In this document: one piece after another, positions 16,373 to 25,701 of the stretch
Position numbering within the stretch: the first letter of the stretch is position 1
How the letters are laid out: every line of letters begins with the position of its first letter
Assembly (NCBI RefSeq): GCF_000330885.1
Contig: NC_020061.1
Location: 1-64,000 of the forward strand
Source of the DNA: Rhizobium tropici CIAT 899
Lineage (GTDB): Bacteria > Pseudomonadota > Alphaproteobacteria > Rhizobiales > Rhizobiaceae
Direction: 5' to 3'
DNA length: 64,000 nucleotides
Program-made: the position numbers and the translations under genes
Notes under the pieces: generated by a model
What the model saw: only the letters and a program-made list of their open reading frames with translations
Told to the model about the DNA's origin: nothing
Database searches by the model: none

Positions 16373-18000
16373 TTGGCGATCGCATCCAGAATATATTTCG
16401 GATAACTGATTTTCGTCTTCGCCGAGAAAATCGCCAGCGCGCATTCGGTCTTGTTGTTCTTCATATAACGATGAAGGTTATCGAGATCATGCTTGGTACC
16501 GAACAGCGTGTTGAAGGTCTCGACGCTATTGGATTTGACCAGTTTCGGCTCAAGGGTGTTATAGTTGAAAGGCTTGCCGCCGAGGACCAGGTCGCCCTTA
16601 TCCACCACAGGATCATAGCAGATTGTGATATGATCGACGTCCTTGTATTTGGCGTACTTCTTTTCAAGCGCAGCAGTATCCCCGTCGTTGTCGGTTGCGA
16701 CCACGACGGGGATTTTCAGCGCCGTCGCCAGTTCGAGAAAACGCAGGAACGAAAGCCCGACCGAGATGACATCGATCTCGTCGTCGATCGGCAATTTTCC
16801 CCCGTTGGTATCCATGTAGGCCCGTTGGACGACCAGCTCGTCCGCATCGCCCTCTACAAGGATCGACTTCTGCGACAACACGAGACGCAGCGTGTCATAG
16901 CCAGGCAGCTTATGGAAGAAGTCGCTCGCGTCCAGATCCTCGATCCGTGTGACCTTCGCTTCCCGTAACAGGATCAGGTGGTCCAGTCCTAGTTTGTTCG
17001 CGACGAAGCTGCTATGCGTGGTGATGATGACCTGCTTGCCGCTATTGTCGGTGCTGATATCGCTGATGAGCTGGTTGAGCTTCGAGTGCGAGAGGTGGTT
17101 TTCCGGTTCCTCGATCAGCAATACGGTCGCTTCGCTGTTCTTTTTGCTGCTCAGCGCGAGTCGCGTTTTGACGATGCACTGCTCGCCCTTGCCGATATAG
17201 TGGAAGGGCACATCCTCGATATAAGTCATGAGGCTGTTTTCCCAGGCATTATGAGACGACATATCGACCGAGATGCTGACCTTTTTTCGGCTGATCTTCG
17301 CCGCTTCCGCCAATCTTTCATTAATGGCGCCGACATTGCCGTCGGCCTTGAAGGCGTCTTTCAGCTTGCGGTGGGCTTGGGATATCGCAACACGTTCCTT
17401 GTCGTCCAAAAACTCTCTGACGATGCGGGAGATGTACATATCCGAACCGCTCTGCACACGCGTGCTTGTTGAATCGATGAGGGCCGATTTAATGGGAATG
17501 GTGCGAGGCATCGCCGGTTGGCGGGAGAATTCCGACCATTGCACCTGATAGAATTCCAAGGGTATCGAGTTGATCTCCCTGTTCTTCAGCAACTCGGTAT
17601 AGGCACCGTCATATTTCTTGTCGAACTCGATCGAGAAGAGAAGGCCGCGAGCCTTGTCGTTTTTCTCGGAATTCCCGTTTCCGCGCAGGTCTTCCAACGC
17701 GTCGCTATCACCGCCGAAAAACAGCTCGATCTGGATCTCCGGCGGATCGAGAGGTTGTTTCGCGGCGATGCTGTCCAGATACGCCCGCTCGACCTTCCGG
17801 TTAAAAAGATAGGGAGATAATTCGTTGCGCAGGTATTTCCCGTTCAGCATACCCGTCAGGCATAGATGGATAGCTTCGAGCAGCGTGGATTTTCCGGCTT
17901 CGTTGTTGCCGACGATGATGTTGACGCCCCGATTGAAATCGGCTGCGAACCAGCCTTCGAAACACTTGAAGTTCTTTATCTTGACCTTCTCGATGTACAT
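16369..18000 (-). CDS. OLD-family ATP-dependent endonuclease, GajA-like
   Basis: This 543-residue protein has an N-terminal ABC-type ATPase with YIEKVKIKNFKCFEG, Walker A GNNEAGKST (residues 31-39) and Walker B ATVLLIEEPENHLSH, followed by QVIITTHSSFVAN. It ends with a TOPRIM domain (SILVEGDADELVVQRAY, then VVVATDNDGD). This is a class 2 OLD nuclease, coupled here to a UvrD-like helicase as in Gabija antiphage systems, where it cuts DNA when NTPs are depleted. The start at MYIEKV was preferred over one 36 bases upstream because it begins the family core and follows GGGAAG. The divergent qat operon starts 152 bases away. Assignment to canonical Gabija is probable but not proven. Confidence 0.8.
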   Translation of the reverse strand: MYIEKVKIKNFKCFEGWFAADFNRGVNIIVGNNEAGKSTLLEAIHLCLTGMLNGKYLRNELSPYLFNRKVERAYLDSIAAKQPLDPPEIQIELFFGGDSDALEDLRGNGNSEKNDKARGLLFSIEFDKKYDGAYTELLKNREINSIPLEFYQVQWSEFSRQPAMPRTIPIKSALIDSTSTRVQSGSDMYISRIVREFLDDKERVAISQAHRKLKDAFKADGNVGAINERLAEAAKISRKKVSISVDMSSHNAWENSLMTYIEDVPFHYIGKGEQCIVKTRLALSSKKNSEATVLLIEEPENHLSHSKLNQLISDISTDNSGKQVIITTHSSFVANKLGLDHLILLREAKVTRIEDLDASDFFHKLPGYDTLRLVLSQKSILVEGDADELVVQRAYMDTNGGKLPIDDEIDVISVGLSFLRFLELATALKIPVVVATDNDGDTAALEKKYAKYKDVDHITICYDPVVDKGDLVLGGKPFNYNTLEPKLVKSNSVETFNTLFGTKHDLDNLHRYMKNNKTECALAIFSAKTKISYPKYILDAIAK

Positions 18001-18152
18001 CGACTTCCCTATTTCCAGCGAGGCAAGAATTTCCAAATTGACACAGCTTCGGCGCGAACAATACGTTGCAAATGTAGGGTGACGCGAATCATCGGTGCGA
18101 CGTCTCGGTGCGATGGTTTTACTATCGACAGGTGCGACGGGGGAGGCCTTGA
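18001..18152. promoter_or_regulatory. Divergent promoter region with GGTGCGACG repeats
   Basis: This 152-base gap separates the Gabija-like operon (leftward) from qatABCD (rightward). It contains TTGACA at 18038-18043 facing qatA and three direct repeats of a nine-base word: GGTGCGACG at 18094, GGTGCGATG at 18107 and GGTGCGACG at 18131. The repeats lie between the -35-like box and the qatA start, a position suited to a repressor or a processive silencer. No regulator gene is obvious next to it. Confidence 0.5.
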
Positions 18153-20003
18153 ATGTGGGCAGATAATGAGACTGAAAAAGACTTCCTTAATTTTTCGGGA
18201 GTGGCCGACACCGTAGCGGAAATCATCGTCCAGGCGCGGGGGCGCCCAATTTCAATCGGTGTCTCGGGATCATGGGGCATTGGAAAATCCTCCATGATAA
18301 AACTGACCCAAGCATCCCTCGCTAACCGAGAGAGGAAAGAAGGCGAGAAGGACTTCGTCTTCGTCGAATTCAATGCTTGGCTTTACCAAGGTTATGACGA
18401 CGCTCGCGCCGCATTGATGGACGTCATCGCGACGAAGCTAGAGCAGGAAGCAAGAGCGCGCGAAAGAGGAGTAGACAAGGCCAAGGCGCTCATCAAGCGC
18501 GTGAACTGGCTGCGTGCAATGAAGCTCGCTGCCGGTTCGGCGATAGCGGTGTCGATGGGACTTCCTCCAACTGGGCTCATCGGCGAAGTGTGGGGGCTGG
18601 GGCAGCGGTTTCTAGGTGGTTCCGTCGACCAAAAACTAATCGAAGACGCCAAATCGAAAGCGGGTGAGGTGGCAAGTGCTGCCTCCGGGCTTCTCAATCC
18701 GGCAGAGGAAACCTCACCACCTAAGGAAATCCAAGCCCTCAGGGATAATTTCGAGGAGACCCTTGAGGAGCTTGGGGTAACTCTTGTCGTGTTGATCGAC
18801 GACCTTGACCGTTGCCTCCCCGAGACGACGATCTCGACCCTTGAGGCCATACGGCTGTTCCTGTTTCTGAAAAATACGGCATTCGTCATCGCGGCCGACA
18901 ACGACATGATCAAACACGCCGTCCGCAAGCATTTCGAAGGCGTTCCCGACGATCTACTTGTAACGAGCTACTTCGACAAATTGATCCAGGTGCCTATCCG
19001 CGTTCCTCCCTTGGGAACGCAGGAAGTCCGCGCGTACATGATGTTGCTCTACATCGAAAACAGCGACTTGAAGGACGACGTAAAGGAAAAACTGCGGGTT
19101 GGGATAATCGATCAGTTGCGAAAGACGTGGCAGGGCGCGCGCGTCGACAAGGCATATGTAACGGGACTGCACGAGAACATACCGGCAGATCTTATCGGAC
19201 GTTTTGATACGGCTGAAAGGCTTGCGCCTATCATGACGACTGCCTCGGGCATCGTCGGTAATCCCCGACTGATCAAGCGTTTCCTGAATGCACTTTCTAT
19301 CCGCATGGCGATCTCCAATGCTCAGGGCGTCGGCGTGGATGAGGCGGTCCTCGCCAAGCTTCTCCTGTTCGAACGTCTCGGTAGCCCGTTGGCTTACGCC
19401 GAACTATTGAAGGCCGTTAGCCAAGACGATGACGGCAAACCCAGATTCCTGAAGGATTGGGAAGAAGCGGCCACAGAGGGAAAAGACCTAAACCTTGCCG
19501 CGCCCTGGGATGCTCCTTTCTCGAGGGAATGGCTGGCTTTGCCTCCGCCGCTACACGATGCGAAGTTGTTGGGCGCTTTGTATGTGAGCCGCGAGCACGC
19601 GCCGCTCATAACGCCCGGTGACCGTTTAACGACCGAAGCGGCCGAAATATTGACCGCAATGCTCACCCACCCTGAAATGGCTGCGGCCCTGGTCGACAAA
19701 TTGGCACGCGTGTCGCGCGTAGAAACCTCGATCATTATGGATCGTCTCCTGGACCGTGCTCATCAAGAACAAGAATGGGGAGTTCCAGCTATCCTGGAAG
19801 CCTGCCTCGCGGTTGCGAAAGCCGATCCTCAGCAAGGACTACGATTGGCGGCATTTCTGAACGATCGTCCACCGGCGCAGATTACTCCGGGGATCGTTCC
19901 GAAAATCGGAGACCAACCTTGGGCGGACGGCGTTTTCGAGAAATGGAAGCGCACGGGCGTGCCGCTGGTGGTCAAAAGAGCGATTGAGAAGGCCGAACAA
20001 TAA
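18153..20003 (+). CDS. qatA: QatA: KAP-family P-loop ATPase
   Basis: A 616-residue protein whose N-terminus carries Walker A SGSWGIGKSSMIK and a hydrophobic segment (about residues 125-150) inserted in the ATPase, as in KAP NTPases. Walker B follows as LVVLIDDLDRCLPE, then FVIAADNDMI and GNPRLIKRFLNAL. KAP proteins are often membrane-associated through that insertion. Here it is the first gene of four in the order and with the overlaps of the qatABCD antiphage system, for which the ATPase is essential. The stop shares its final A with the next start (TAATG). The gene appears intact. Confidence 0.88.
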   Translation: MWADNETEKDFLNFSGVADTVAEIIVQARGRPISIGVSGSWGIGKSSMIKLTQASLANRERKEGEKDFVFVEFNAWLYQGYDDARAALMDVIATKLEQEARARERGVDKAKALIKRVNWLRAMKLAAGSAIAVSMGLPPTGLIGEVWGLGQRFLGGSVDQKLIEDAKSKAGEVASAASGLLNPAEETSPPKEIQALRDNFEETLEELGVTLVVLIDDLDRCLPETTISTLEAIRLFLFLKNTAFVIAADNDMIKHAVRKHFEGVPDDLLVTSYFDKLIQVPIRVPPLGTQEVRAYMMLLYIENSDLKDDVKEKLRVGIIDQLRKTWQGARVDKAYVTGLHENIPADLIGRFDTAERLAPIMTTASGIVGNPRLIKRFLNALSIRMAISNAQGVGVDEAVLAKLLLFERLGSPLAYAELLKAVSQDDDGKPRFLKDWEEAATEGKDLNLAAPWDAPFSREWLALPPPLHDAKLLGALYVSREHAPLITPGDRLTTEAAEILTAMLTHPEMAAALVDKLARVSRVETSIIMDRLLDRAHQEQEWGVPAILEACLAVAKADPQQGLRLAAFLNDRPPAQITPGIVPKIGDQPWADGVFEKWKRTGVPLVVKRAIEKAEQ

Positions 20004-20890
20004 TGGGGACATCTCAATCAAGTAACGGACCCAAGGGAGGCGTCCACATGGTGCCCGCGTGGACCCCCGCGCCACCGGCGGAAGATCCGCCTTCCGGTGA
20101 TCAACCACCGGACGCGCCGCCAGACCCCGCTCCAGATCTAAATCCGCCGGAGCAGGAGCCGGTAGATGCCGCTCCCAACAAACCCGTTGCGCCTAACGTG
20201 CCGCCACCAGCGGCCCCTCTCGCGCCCGGTCACCGGTTCGCTGGTACCCGCCGAAGCCTTGGCGAATTTGCGAAGGCCGGAAACTTAAGTGATATGCGCC
20301 GCAGCTTGGGAAACTACGTGCGTAACGGCTACGGCGGATCGAGGACGACCACCAGCAGATTTGGTGGGACCGCTTCCACAGCCAGTGCACTCGGCGGCAT
20401 CCTCGAAACTATGGGGCAACAGCCCGCAGGCAGTGCACTGGATCCGGCGCTTCTTGCGGGCCGCACCGCGAACGAGGTGATGGATGCTGTCGTCGAAGCG
20501 GTTCGGCCGGTCGACGGCACTCAGGACGCCGAGGCTGAACGAACCGCCATCAAGGACTCGCTTTCGGATCTCTTGGTGAAGTACCCTGATGCCGATTTGG
20601 CTGCCCTGACACCGGAACAGCGTGAATTCGCCATCGAGCGTTTCACCGCAATGGATGTTGCTCGTCGGTTCGAACTCGATGTCGGAAAAACAATCATCGA
20701 GAAAGCGCCCACCGCCACAGTGGCTCTCAGTCGCCTGAAACAGGTGCGTGACTACATCAAGCAGACCGTAGCTGCTTCCTTTCGCAAACTCAGAGCGGCG
20801 GGCAAGAGCGTAAACTCGAACCGTATCGCCGCGGTGGTTAGAGATGCACTACGGGATACCTTTCAGGTTTTCGAGGGATACGCAGAATGA
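20003..20890 (+). CDS. qatB: QatB
   Basis: A 295-residue protein with a long proline-rich, disordered N-terminus (about residues 15-75) followed by a Gly/Ser/Arg segment (RRSLGNYVRNGYGGSRTTTSRFGG) and a helical C-terminal half (VMDAVVEAVRP, PEQREFAIERF, LRAAGKSVNSNRIAAVVRDA). QatB is a protein of unknown biochemical role required for qatABCD defence; this composition and its place between QatA and QatC fit. Both ends overlap the neighbours: TAATG with qatA and ATGA with qatC. No enzymatic motif is visible. Confidence 0.85.
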   Translation: MGTSQSSNGPKGGVHMVPAWTPAPPAEDPPSGDQPPDAPPDPAPDLNPPEQEPVDAAPNKPVAPNVPPPAAPLAPGHRFAGTRRSLGEFAKAGNLSDMRRSLGNYVRNGYGGSRTTTSRFGGTASTASALGGILETMGQQPAGSALDPALLAGRTANEVMDAVVEAVRPVDGTQDAEAERTAIKDSLSDLLVKYPDADLAALTPEQREFAIERFTAMDVARRFELDVGKTIIEKAPTATVALSRLKQVRDYIKQTVAASFRKLRAAGKSVNSNRIAAVVRDALRDTFQVFEGYAE

Positions 20891-22161
20891 GGCTCGTTTG
20901 TGGACCTGGATCGTTCGAGCTTCCATTGGAAGAAGGCGATCTGCGTGTTGTCCTGTATGGTCAGCCACGCATCCCCTCGGAGGCAAGTGCGGGTGAAGCC
21001 GTCAAGGCAGAGCTTCGGCGAAAGGGGCTGAACCCCCATCGACGGGCATGGGATCTGCTTTCGATCGCACTTTCAATCATCACCGCCGACTTTTCGGTAC
21101 TGCGGGATGACAGCGCCGATGGCTGGACTAGAGAGATTGAACTCGATGTCGCCGTTTCCGACCGAGCTTTCTGGAATACGATGGCCAACGAATTTCGGCA
21201 GGCGCTCGCGTTCCTGACAACGGACCGCTGGAAGCTTCGGTTTCATGACGGCGGCGTTTTACCCGCTCCGCCGAAGAAGATTTCGGTGCTGAAAGAAGAC
21301 TGCGTCGTGTTGTTGTCCGGCGGATTGGACAGTCTCGTTGGCGCAATCGATCTGACTCGTGATGGATTGAAGCCGGTGGCAGTCAGCCAGAACGTTCGAG
21401 GGGACGGTCTGAAGCAACGGGATTTCGCACAGGAAATTGGTCTGACGAAGCACCTGCAGCTCAATCACGTTGCGACTTCCCCCACCGTGCAGGAAACGTC
21501 ACAGCGAGCGCGCTCTCTGATCTTTTTGACCTTTGGCGTGGTCGTAGCTACATCGCTGGAGAAATACGCAAAAGGCAACACCGCCCCGCTCTACGTTTGC
21601 GAAAATGGGTTCATTGCGATCAATCCGCCGCTCACCGGTTCCCGGCTTGGAAGCCTGAGCACGCGCACGGCGCACCCTGTCTTCCTAACGCGATTCCAGA
21701 AGATCCTCGATGCCGCAAGCCTCAACGTGAAGATCGAAAATCCCTACGCCCAAAAAACGAAGGGCGAGATGCTTATCGAATGCAAGGACCAGATTTTCCT
21801 TCAGACCGAGGCCGCGCATTCGACCAGCTGTGGGCGCTTTCAGCGGTTCAATTACCGGCACTGCGGTCGCTGCGTTCCCTGTCAAGTGAGACGGGCAGCA
21901 TTCGTCGCATGGGACGCGAAGCGCGATACGACGGATTACGTCTACGAGCCCTTGGGAAAGGATGATGAAGACCACGCGTCGTTCGATGATGTTCGTTCCG
22001 TTGCCATAGCGTTGGCTTCGGTGAAAGCTGACGGCCTCGATCGGTGGCTTGGCCACACCTTGTCGCCTCCGGATATTGGTGATCGTAACGGTGTCCGCGG
22101 CATGCTAGATCGAGGGTTAAACGAACTCGGTGAGCTGCATCGACTATATGGTGTTAAGTGA
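20887..22161 (+). CDS. qatC: QatC: QueC-like ATP-pyrophosphatase
   Basis: The 424-residue protein contains the PP-loop CVVLLSGGLDSLVGAIDL around residue 140 and a C-terminal zinc-site cluster of cysteines (SCGRF...HCGRCVPCQVRRAAF). This matches QueC, the 7-cyano-7-deazaguanine synthase. In qatABCD the QueC-like protein suggests a deazaguanine-type modification of a protein or nucleic acid, though the chemistry in the defence system is not settled. It has an extra N-terminal domain of about 125 residues relative to QueC (about 230). Its stop overlaps the GTG start of qatD (GTGA). Confidence 0.88.
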   Translation: MRLVCGPGSFELPLEEGDLRVVLYGQPRIPSEASAGEAVKAELRRKGLNPHRRAWDLLSIALSIITADFSVLRDDSADGWTREIELDVAVSDRAFWNTMANEFRQALAFLTTDRWKLRFHDGGVLPAPPKKISVLKEDCVVLLSGGLDSLVGAIDLTRDGLKPVAVSQNVRGDGLKQRDFAQEIGLTKHLQLNHVATSPTVQETSQRARSLIFLTFGVVVATSLEKYAKGNTAPLYVCENGFIAINPPLTGSRLGSLSTRTAHPVFLTRFQKILDAASLNVKIENPYAQKTKGEMLIECKDQIFLQTEAAHSTSCGRFQRFNYRHCGRCVPCQVRRAAFVAWDAKRDTTDYVYEPLGKDDEDHASFDDVRSVAIALASVKADGLDRWLGHTLSPPDIGDRNGVRGMLDRGLNELGELHRLYGVK

Positions 22162-22898
22162 TTGACTTCCATTGCCATCTTGATCTGTACCCGGATCCTG
22201 TTGCGGTCACGCAGTCCTGCGTGAGCCGGAATATCTATGTTCTCTCTGTCACTAACACGCCCTCGGCTTGGGAAGGTACGCTTGCTCTTTCACATAAGGC
22301 AAAGCGGATCAGAACGGCGCTCGGGCTGCACCCACAGATTGCACATGAACGCCATGGCGAACTTCCCTTATTTGAAAAACTCCTGCCATCAGCCACATAC
22401 GTAGGGGAGATCGGGTTAGACGGCTCACCCGAGTTGCGACCCCACTGGGAAACCCAAAAGCGGGTGTTTCATCGCATTTTAGATCTATGCGACCAGGCGG
22501 GCGGTCGTGTAATGACTATTCATAGTCGGCGGGCGGCCACGCAAGTAATGGACGCACTCGAAGCGCACAAAGGCGCAGGAACACCAATCCTTCATTGGTT
22601 TTCGGGGACAAAGCGAGAGCTGGATCGCGCCGTCTCCATGGGCTGTTGGTTCAGCGTGGGACCAGGGATGATCCATGGTCAGAAGGGCCGGGATATCGTC
22701 AAAATGATCCCCCGTGATCGCCTGTTAACCGAATCTGACGGACCATTCACACAAATCGAGGGCAGGTCTGTTCTACCATGGGAGCTCGACCGCGTATTGA
22801 ACGCGATCGCAGAACTGTGGTCGGAAGATGCGCTTTCGGTCGAAGGGCGGGTGGCGGAGAACTTACGACAATTGGGCTATGGTCGAGCCGAAAGCTAA
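22158..22898 (+). CDS. qatD: QatD: TatD-like metal-dependent DNase
   Basis: A 246-residue TIM-barrel hydrolase with the metal ligands of the TatD family in order: DFHCHLDL (HxH), YVGEIGLDG (Glu), MTIHSRRA (His), ILHWFSG (His) and LLTESDGPF (Asp). TatD proteins are 3'-5' DNA exonucleases. As the last gene of four overlapping genes it completes qatABCD. The start is GTG, fixed by the GTGA overlap with qatC and by the family start DFHCH two residues in. The set looks intact and is likely functional against phage. Confidence 0.9.
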   Translation: MIDFHCHLDLYPDPVAVTQSCVSRNIYVLSVTNTPSAWEGTLALSHKAKRIRTALGLHPQIAHERHGELPLFEKLLPSATYVGEIGLDGSPELRPHWETQKRVFHRILDLCDQAGGRVMTIHSRRAATQVMDALEAHKGAGTPILHWFSGTKRELDRAVSMGCWFSVGPGMIHGQKGRDIVKMIPRDRLLTESDGPFTQIEGRSVLPWELDRVLNAIAELWSEDALSVEGRVAENLRQLGYGRAES

Positions 22899-23153
22899 CC
22901 GCGCATAAGGGGCGCGATCGCTTGTCGAGAGCATCCTCCTAAAATATGCGTTGCGTCAAAACCATGGGCCATTCGATTTATCGCGAAATGAATGTGTTTT
23001 CAGTACCTTGCAAAATTTCGTTCCGGTCGGTAGTTCGAATTGGTTCAAGGCGTGCGAGGTTGGCGATATGGCGATCCTTGCGGCACCGTCGAGGACATCT
23101 CGAGATCTGTTGAGCGGACTGTCTTCGATCCTTCGCAAAGGCTGTTGAAAAGA

Positions 23154-24389
23154 TCAGGTCTCGGCACGGTTAAGAGCGAGATGCGAAGGGTCAGGCAGGT
23201 GCGCCAGCCGGCTGATTGCGACGAACGCAAATACGGCAATCGCGCCGACAGTGGCGGCAACCGTTAGTGACCAGAACACCCCGACGTTCGTCATCAGGAA
23301 TGCCAGGATAAAGGGCGCCGTCGACGAGACCACCAGACGGATGGCCAATACCTGTCCCTGTCGTTGGCCGTAACCCTCACTGCCGAAGAGCGCCAACGGC
23401 AAGGTTCCCTGCACGATGCTGCTCAAGCCCGAGCCGAGGCCAAAGACCACGGCGAACACCAGTGCGCCTGGCACGGAGGGGGCGGTGACAATCAGGATGA
23501 CCAGCGCGGCCGGCAACAGCACGGCGGAGATCAGCGCCAGCACCAGCTGCGGTAGGCCGCCTCCGAAGACCATGTTGATGAACCGGCTCAGCACCTGCGA
23601 CGGGCCGAACAGCGTGCCTACCATGAGCGCCATCGCTCCGAGCCCAAGTCCCGACAGAACCGGGACCATGTGGACGAGGAGCGCGGCATTGACAAAGCTC
23701 TCCAGCGCAAAGCCTGTTACCATTAGCATGAAGGCTGGCGAGCGGATCGACGGAGAGAGACTTGGCTCGACATGCTTTGCAGGCTCGGCCGATGCACGCT
23801 TGCGGCTTCTGGTGACGCTGGACGACAGCCACGCATGGATCGGCAGGCAGACAGCGACATTGAGCGCAGCGAAGACCAGATAGACATTCTGCCACGACAT
23901 ATGCGCGTTGAGCGCCGTCGTGATCGGCCAGAAGATCGTCGAGGCGAAGCCGGCGATCAGCGTCAGGTAGGTAATGCTGCGCTGGGCGACCTTTGGTCTG
24001 ATCTGAACGAGAAGCGCGAAGGCCGCACCGTACTGCACGAGATTGGAAGCCGTCTCAAGCGCGATCAGGGCGGCGACGAAGGCAATCTTGCCAGAGGCAA
24101 ACGCACAAGCCACAAGGGCGGCGGCGGCAATCGCCGAGCCGGCTGTCATGACGCGACCGGCACCAAAGCGGTCGATCCACTTGCCCATGGCTGGGGCCGC
24201 CAAGCCGCCGATCAGGAGACCGGCCGACAACGCGCCAAAAATCCATTTCGACGACCATTTCAGATCCCGCGCTATGCCCGGTGCGAGGATGCTGAAGCTG
24301 TAATAGAGCGATCCGTACCCGATGATCTGCGTGAGACCGAGGGCAAGGATAGCCGCGACGGGCGGTCGTTCGGTGCTGATCATCGTCAT
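23154..24389 (-). CDS. MFS transporter linked to an ars gene remnant
   Basis: This 411-residue protein has about twelve hydrophobic helices. It includes the MFS loop-2/3 pattern [30 protein letters not shown] near the N-terminus and [20 protein letters not shown] in the second half. It belongs to the major facilitator superfamily and acts in the inner membrane. Its ATG overlaps the stop of an ArsH fragment (ATGA). MFS genes directly after arsH occur in alphaproteobacterial arsenic operons (for example ArsK-type exporters), so export of arsenite or an arsenical is a reasonable inference, though the substrate cannot be read from sequence. With the upstream ars genes gone its expression is doubtful. 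Confidence 0.75.
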   Translation of the reverse strand: MTMISTERPPVAAILALGLTQIIGYGSLYYSFSILAPGIARDLKWSSKWIFGALSAGLLIGGLAAPAMGKWIDRFGAGRVMTAGSAIAAAALVACAFASGKIAFVAALIALETASNLVQYGAAFALLVQIRPKVAQRSITYLTLIAGFASTIFWPITTALNAHMSWQNVYLVFAALNVAVCLPIHAWLSSSVTRSRKRASAEPAKHVEPSLSPSIRSPAFMLMVTGFALESFVNAALLVHMVPVLSGLGLGAMALMVGTLFGPSQVLSRFINMVFGGGLPQLVLALISAVLLPAALVILIVTAPSVPGALVFAVVFGLGSGLSSIVQGTLPLALFGSEGYGQRQGQVLAIRLVVSSTAPFILAFLMTNVGVFWSLTVAATVGAIAVFAFVAISRLAHLPDPSHLALNRAET

Positions 24390-24583
24390 ATGGATTTGAG
24401 GCTCACGCGCTGTTCGAGTTTTTCGGCCTCCTCTTTCCGCTCGCTGTAGCGGTCTGTCAGGTAGCCGGACGCATCACGCGTCAGCCAGGTGAACTTTGCC
24501 AGCTCCTCGCAGACATCGACGACACGGTCATAATAGGAGGATGGCTTCATCCGGCCCTTGGCATCGAATTCCTGGAAAGCCTT
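24386..24583 (-). pseudogene. arsH: ArsH C-terminal fragment
   Basis: Sixty-five codons match the end of ArsH, the NADPH-dependent FMN reductase of arsenic operons: [20 protein letters not shown], then [28 protein letters not shown] and a final SLKSI. Full-length ArsH is about 235 residues, so the flavin-binding N-terminal 170 are missing. Upstream the frame runs into unrelated sequence; a different minus-strand frame there ([20 protein letters not shown]) looks like the tail of another gene, so the break is a recombination junction. Confidence 0.8.
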
Positions 24584-25042
24584 TCGAGTGCTGCGGCAAC
24601 CTCCCGCTCGCCCCAACCGGCGTCGACCGCCTTGCTGACAAGGCGAAGGACAGATGCAGCGCGTACTGGCACCAAAGGTGCCGGTCCGGATCTGAACTCT
24701 CACAGCGAGGAGGTTGAATATAGTCATCTCTGAAATGTCGCGATTATCTTTCTCCGCGTCAAGTGATGGCCGCCTTGCCACCAAGGATATGCGCACAGTT
24801 GAACTTGGATATCCGCCACACCGGTAGTGCTTTCCTACAACCCCTGATCAACCTAATTATGCGCGATTTGCAAGTCATTTACCGTCGCTGCAAGACCATT
24901 GGTATGGATGGAGGGGGCTGCGTATGCCAGCCTCGGGCTCAGGTCTAAGTGATTTGCCAGCAGGTTCCTCTTTAACCGATTGGCTATCTTCCGAGACCTC
25001 ATCGCGAGCAGGGGCCATGGCCCCACCCACGCCTCAGAGCAT
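24584..25042. other. Intergenic stretch with a probable gene-tail remnant
   Basis: The first 90 bases carry, on the minus strand, a helical fragment ([25 protein letters not shown]) that looks like the end of a small conserved gene fused to the ArsH fragment. The remaining 370 bases show no gene, repeat or RNA that I can support. Confidence 0.35.
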
Positions 25043-25258
25043 CTATTTCCGCAACAATGCTTGGTTGGCTTTGTCCAGGCAGACGGCGGCGAATGCCAAC
25101 AGGATCGTGCAAATCGATGAATAGATGGTGCTACGGAACACGTCGGCCATGCCCACATCGATCCTCAGAAATTCAAGTGTGGCGCCGATCATAAAGAAGA
25201 TTGCGCCAAGGCCGAGCACCAAGACTGCGGCATTCAAGGTCAGGCGTACCAGTCTCAT
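25043..25258 (-). CDS. Small inner-membrane protein (71 aa, two TM)
   Basis: A short protein with two hydrophobic segments (LNAAVLVLGLGAIFFMIGAT and IYSSICTILLAFAAVCL), a short acidic loop and a basic C-terminus (KANQALLRK), giving N-in/C-in topology by the positive-inside rule. The start beginning MRLVRL follows GGGAGAGGA at good distance; a start ten codons earlier is possible. No family is recognised. It stands alone, divergent from nothing, so the call rests on the plausible membrane topology and ribosome binding site. Confidence 0.45.
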   Translation of the reverse strand: MRLVRLTLNAAVLVLGLGAIFFMIGATLEFLRIDVGMADVFRSTIYSSICTILLAFAAVCLDKANQALLRK

Positions 25259-25349
25259 CCGTTCATGTCCTCTCCCTTTAGGCGTCACGACACCGAAGTG
25301 GTGATTCTGTCCGGCTTTTGAGAACGAGTGAAGAACCGCTTTTCACTGG

Positions 25350-25700
25350 TTATGGATGTGGGAGCGGAAAGCAGTGCCGATCCGATAGCGCGGCAAGGAT
25401 CTTGTCTTTCTCTGCGATGAAGATGCGCCCCTCATAAACCCCTGTTTGATGAGGCGAGCTGTCTCCCTCCGCTAGTACCAGCAAGGGCAAGGACTGGTTT
25501 TGCTCTCCAACAAGGGCGATGACGCTTTGTCTGGGTCTCGGCCATTCTATGCGCTCGACATTAAGCTTCATCGCCAAATCCGGGAACGAGGCCAGCACCC
25601 CCTCCAGAAGGGCGCAGTGCCAGCAATAAAACTGCTGACCTGGATAGGCAGAATCGTCAAAGCCCGGGCGCAGCAAGAACAGTCGGTCGCGGTTCGCCAT
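25350..25700 (-). CDS. DUF3088 protein, thioredoxin-like
   Basis: A 116-residue protein matching DUF3088: RDRLFLLRPGFDDSAYPG is followed by the CxxC motif FYCWHCALLEGVL and the pattern FPDLAMKLNVERIEWPRPR. The CxxC near the N-terminus suggests a thioredoxin-like fold. The function is not known. The length equals that of the family. The ATG lies two bases after the remnant of another reading frame (ATGAAATGG arrangement), suggesting it was once the second gene of an operon whose first gene is mostly gone. Confidence 0.75.
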   Translation of the reverse strand: MANRDRLFLLRPGFDDSAYPGQQFYCWHCALLEGVLASFPDLAMKLNVERIEWPRPRQSVIALVGEQNQSLPLLVLAEGDSSPHQTGVYEGRIFIAEKDKILAALSDRHCFPLPHP

Positions 25701-25701
25701 T

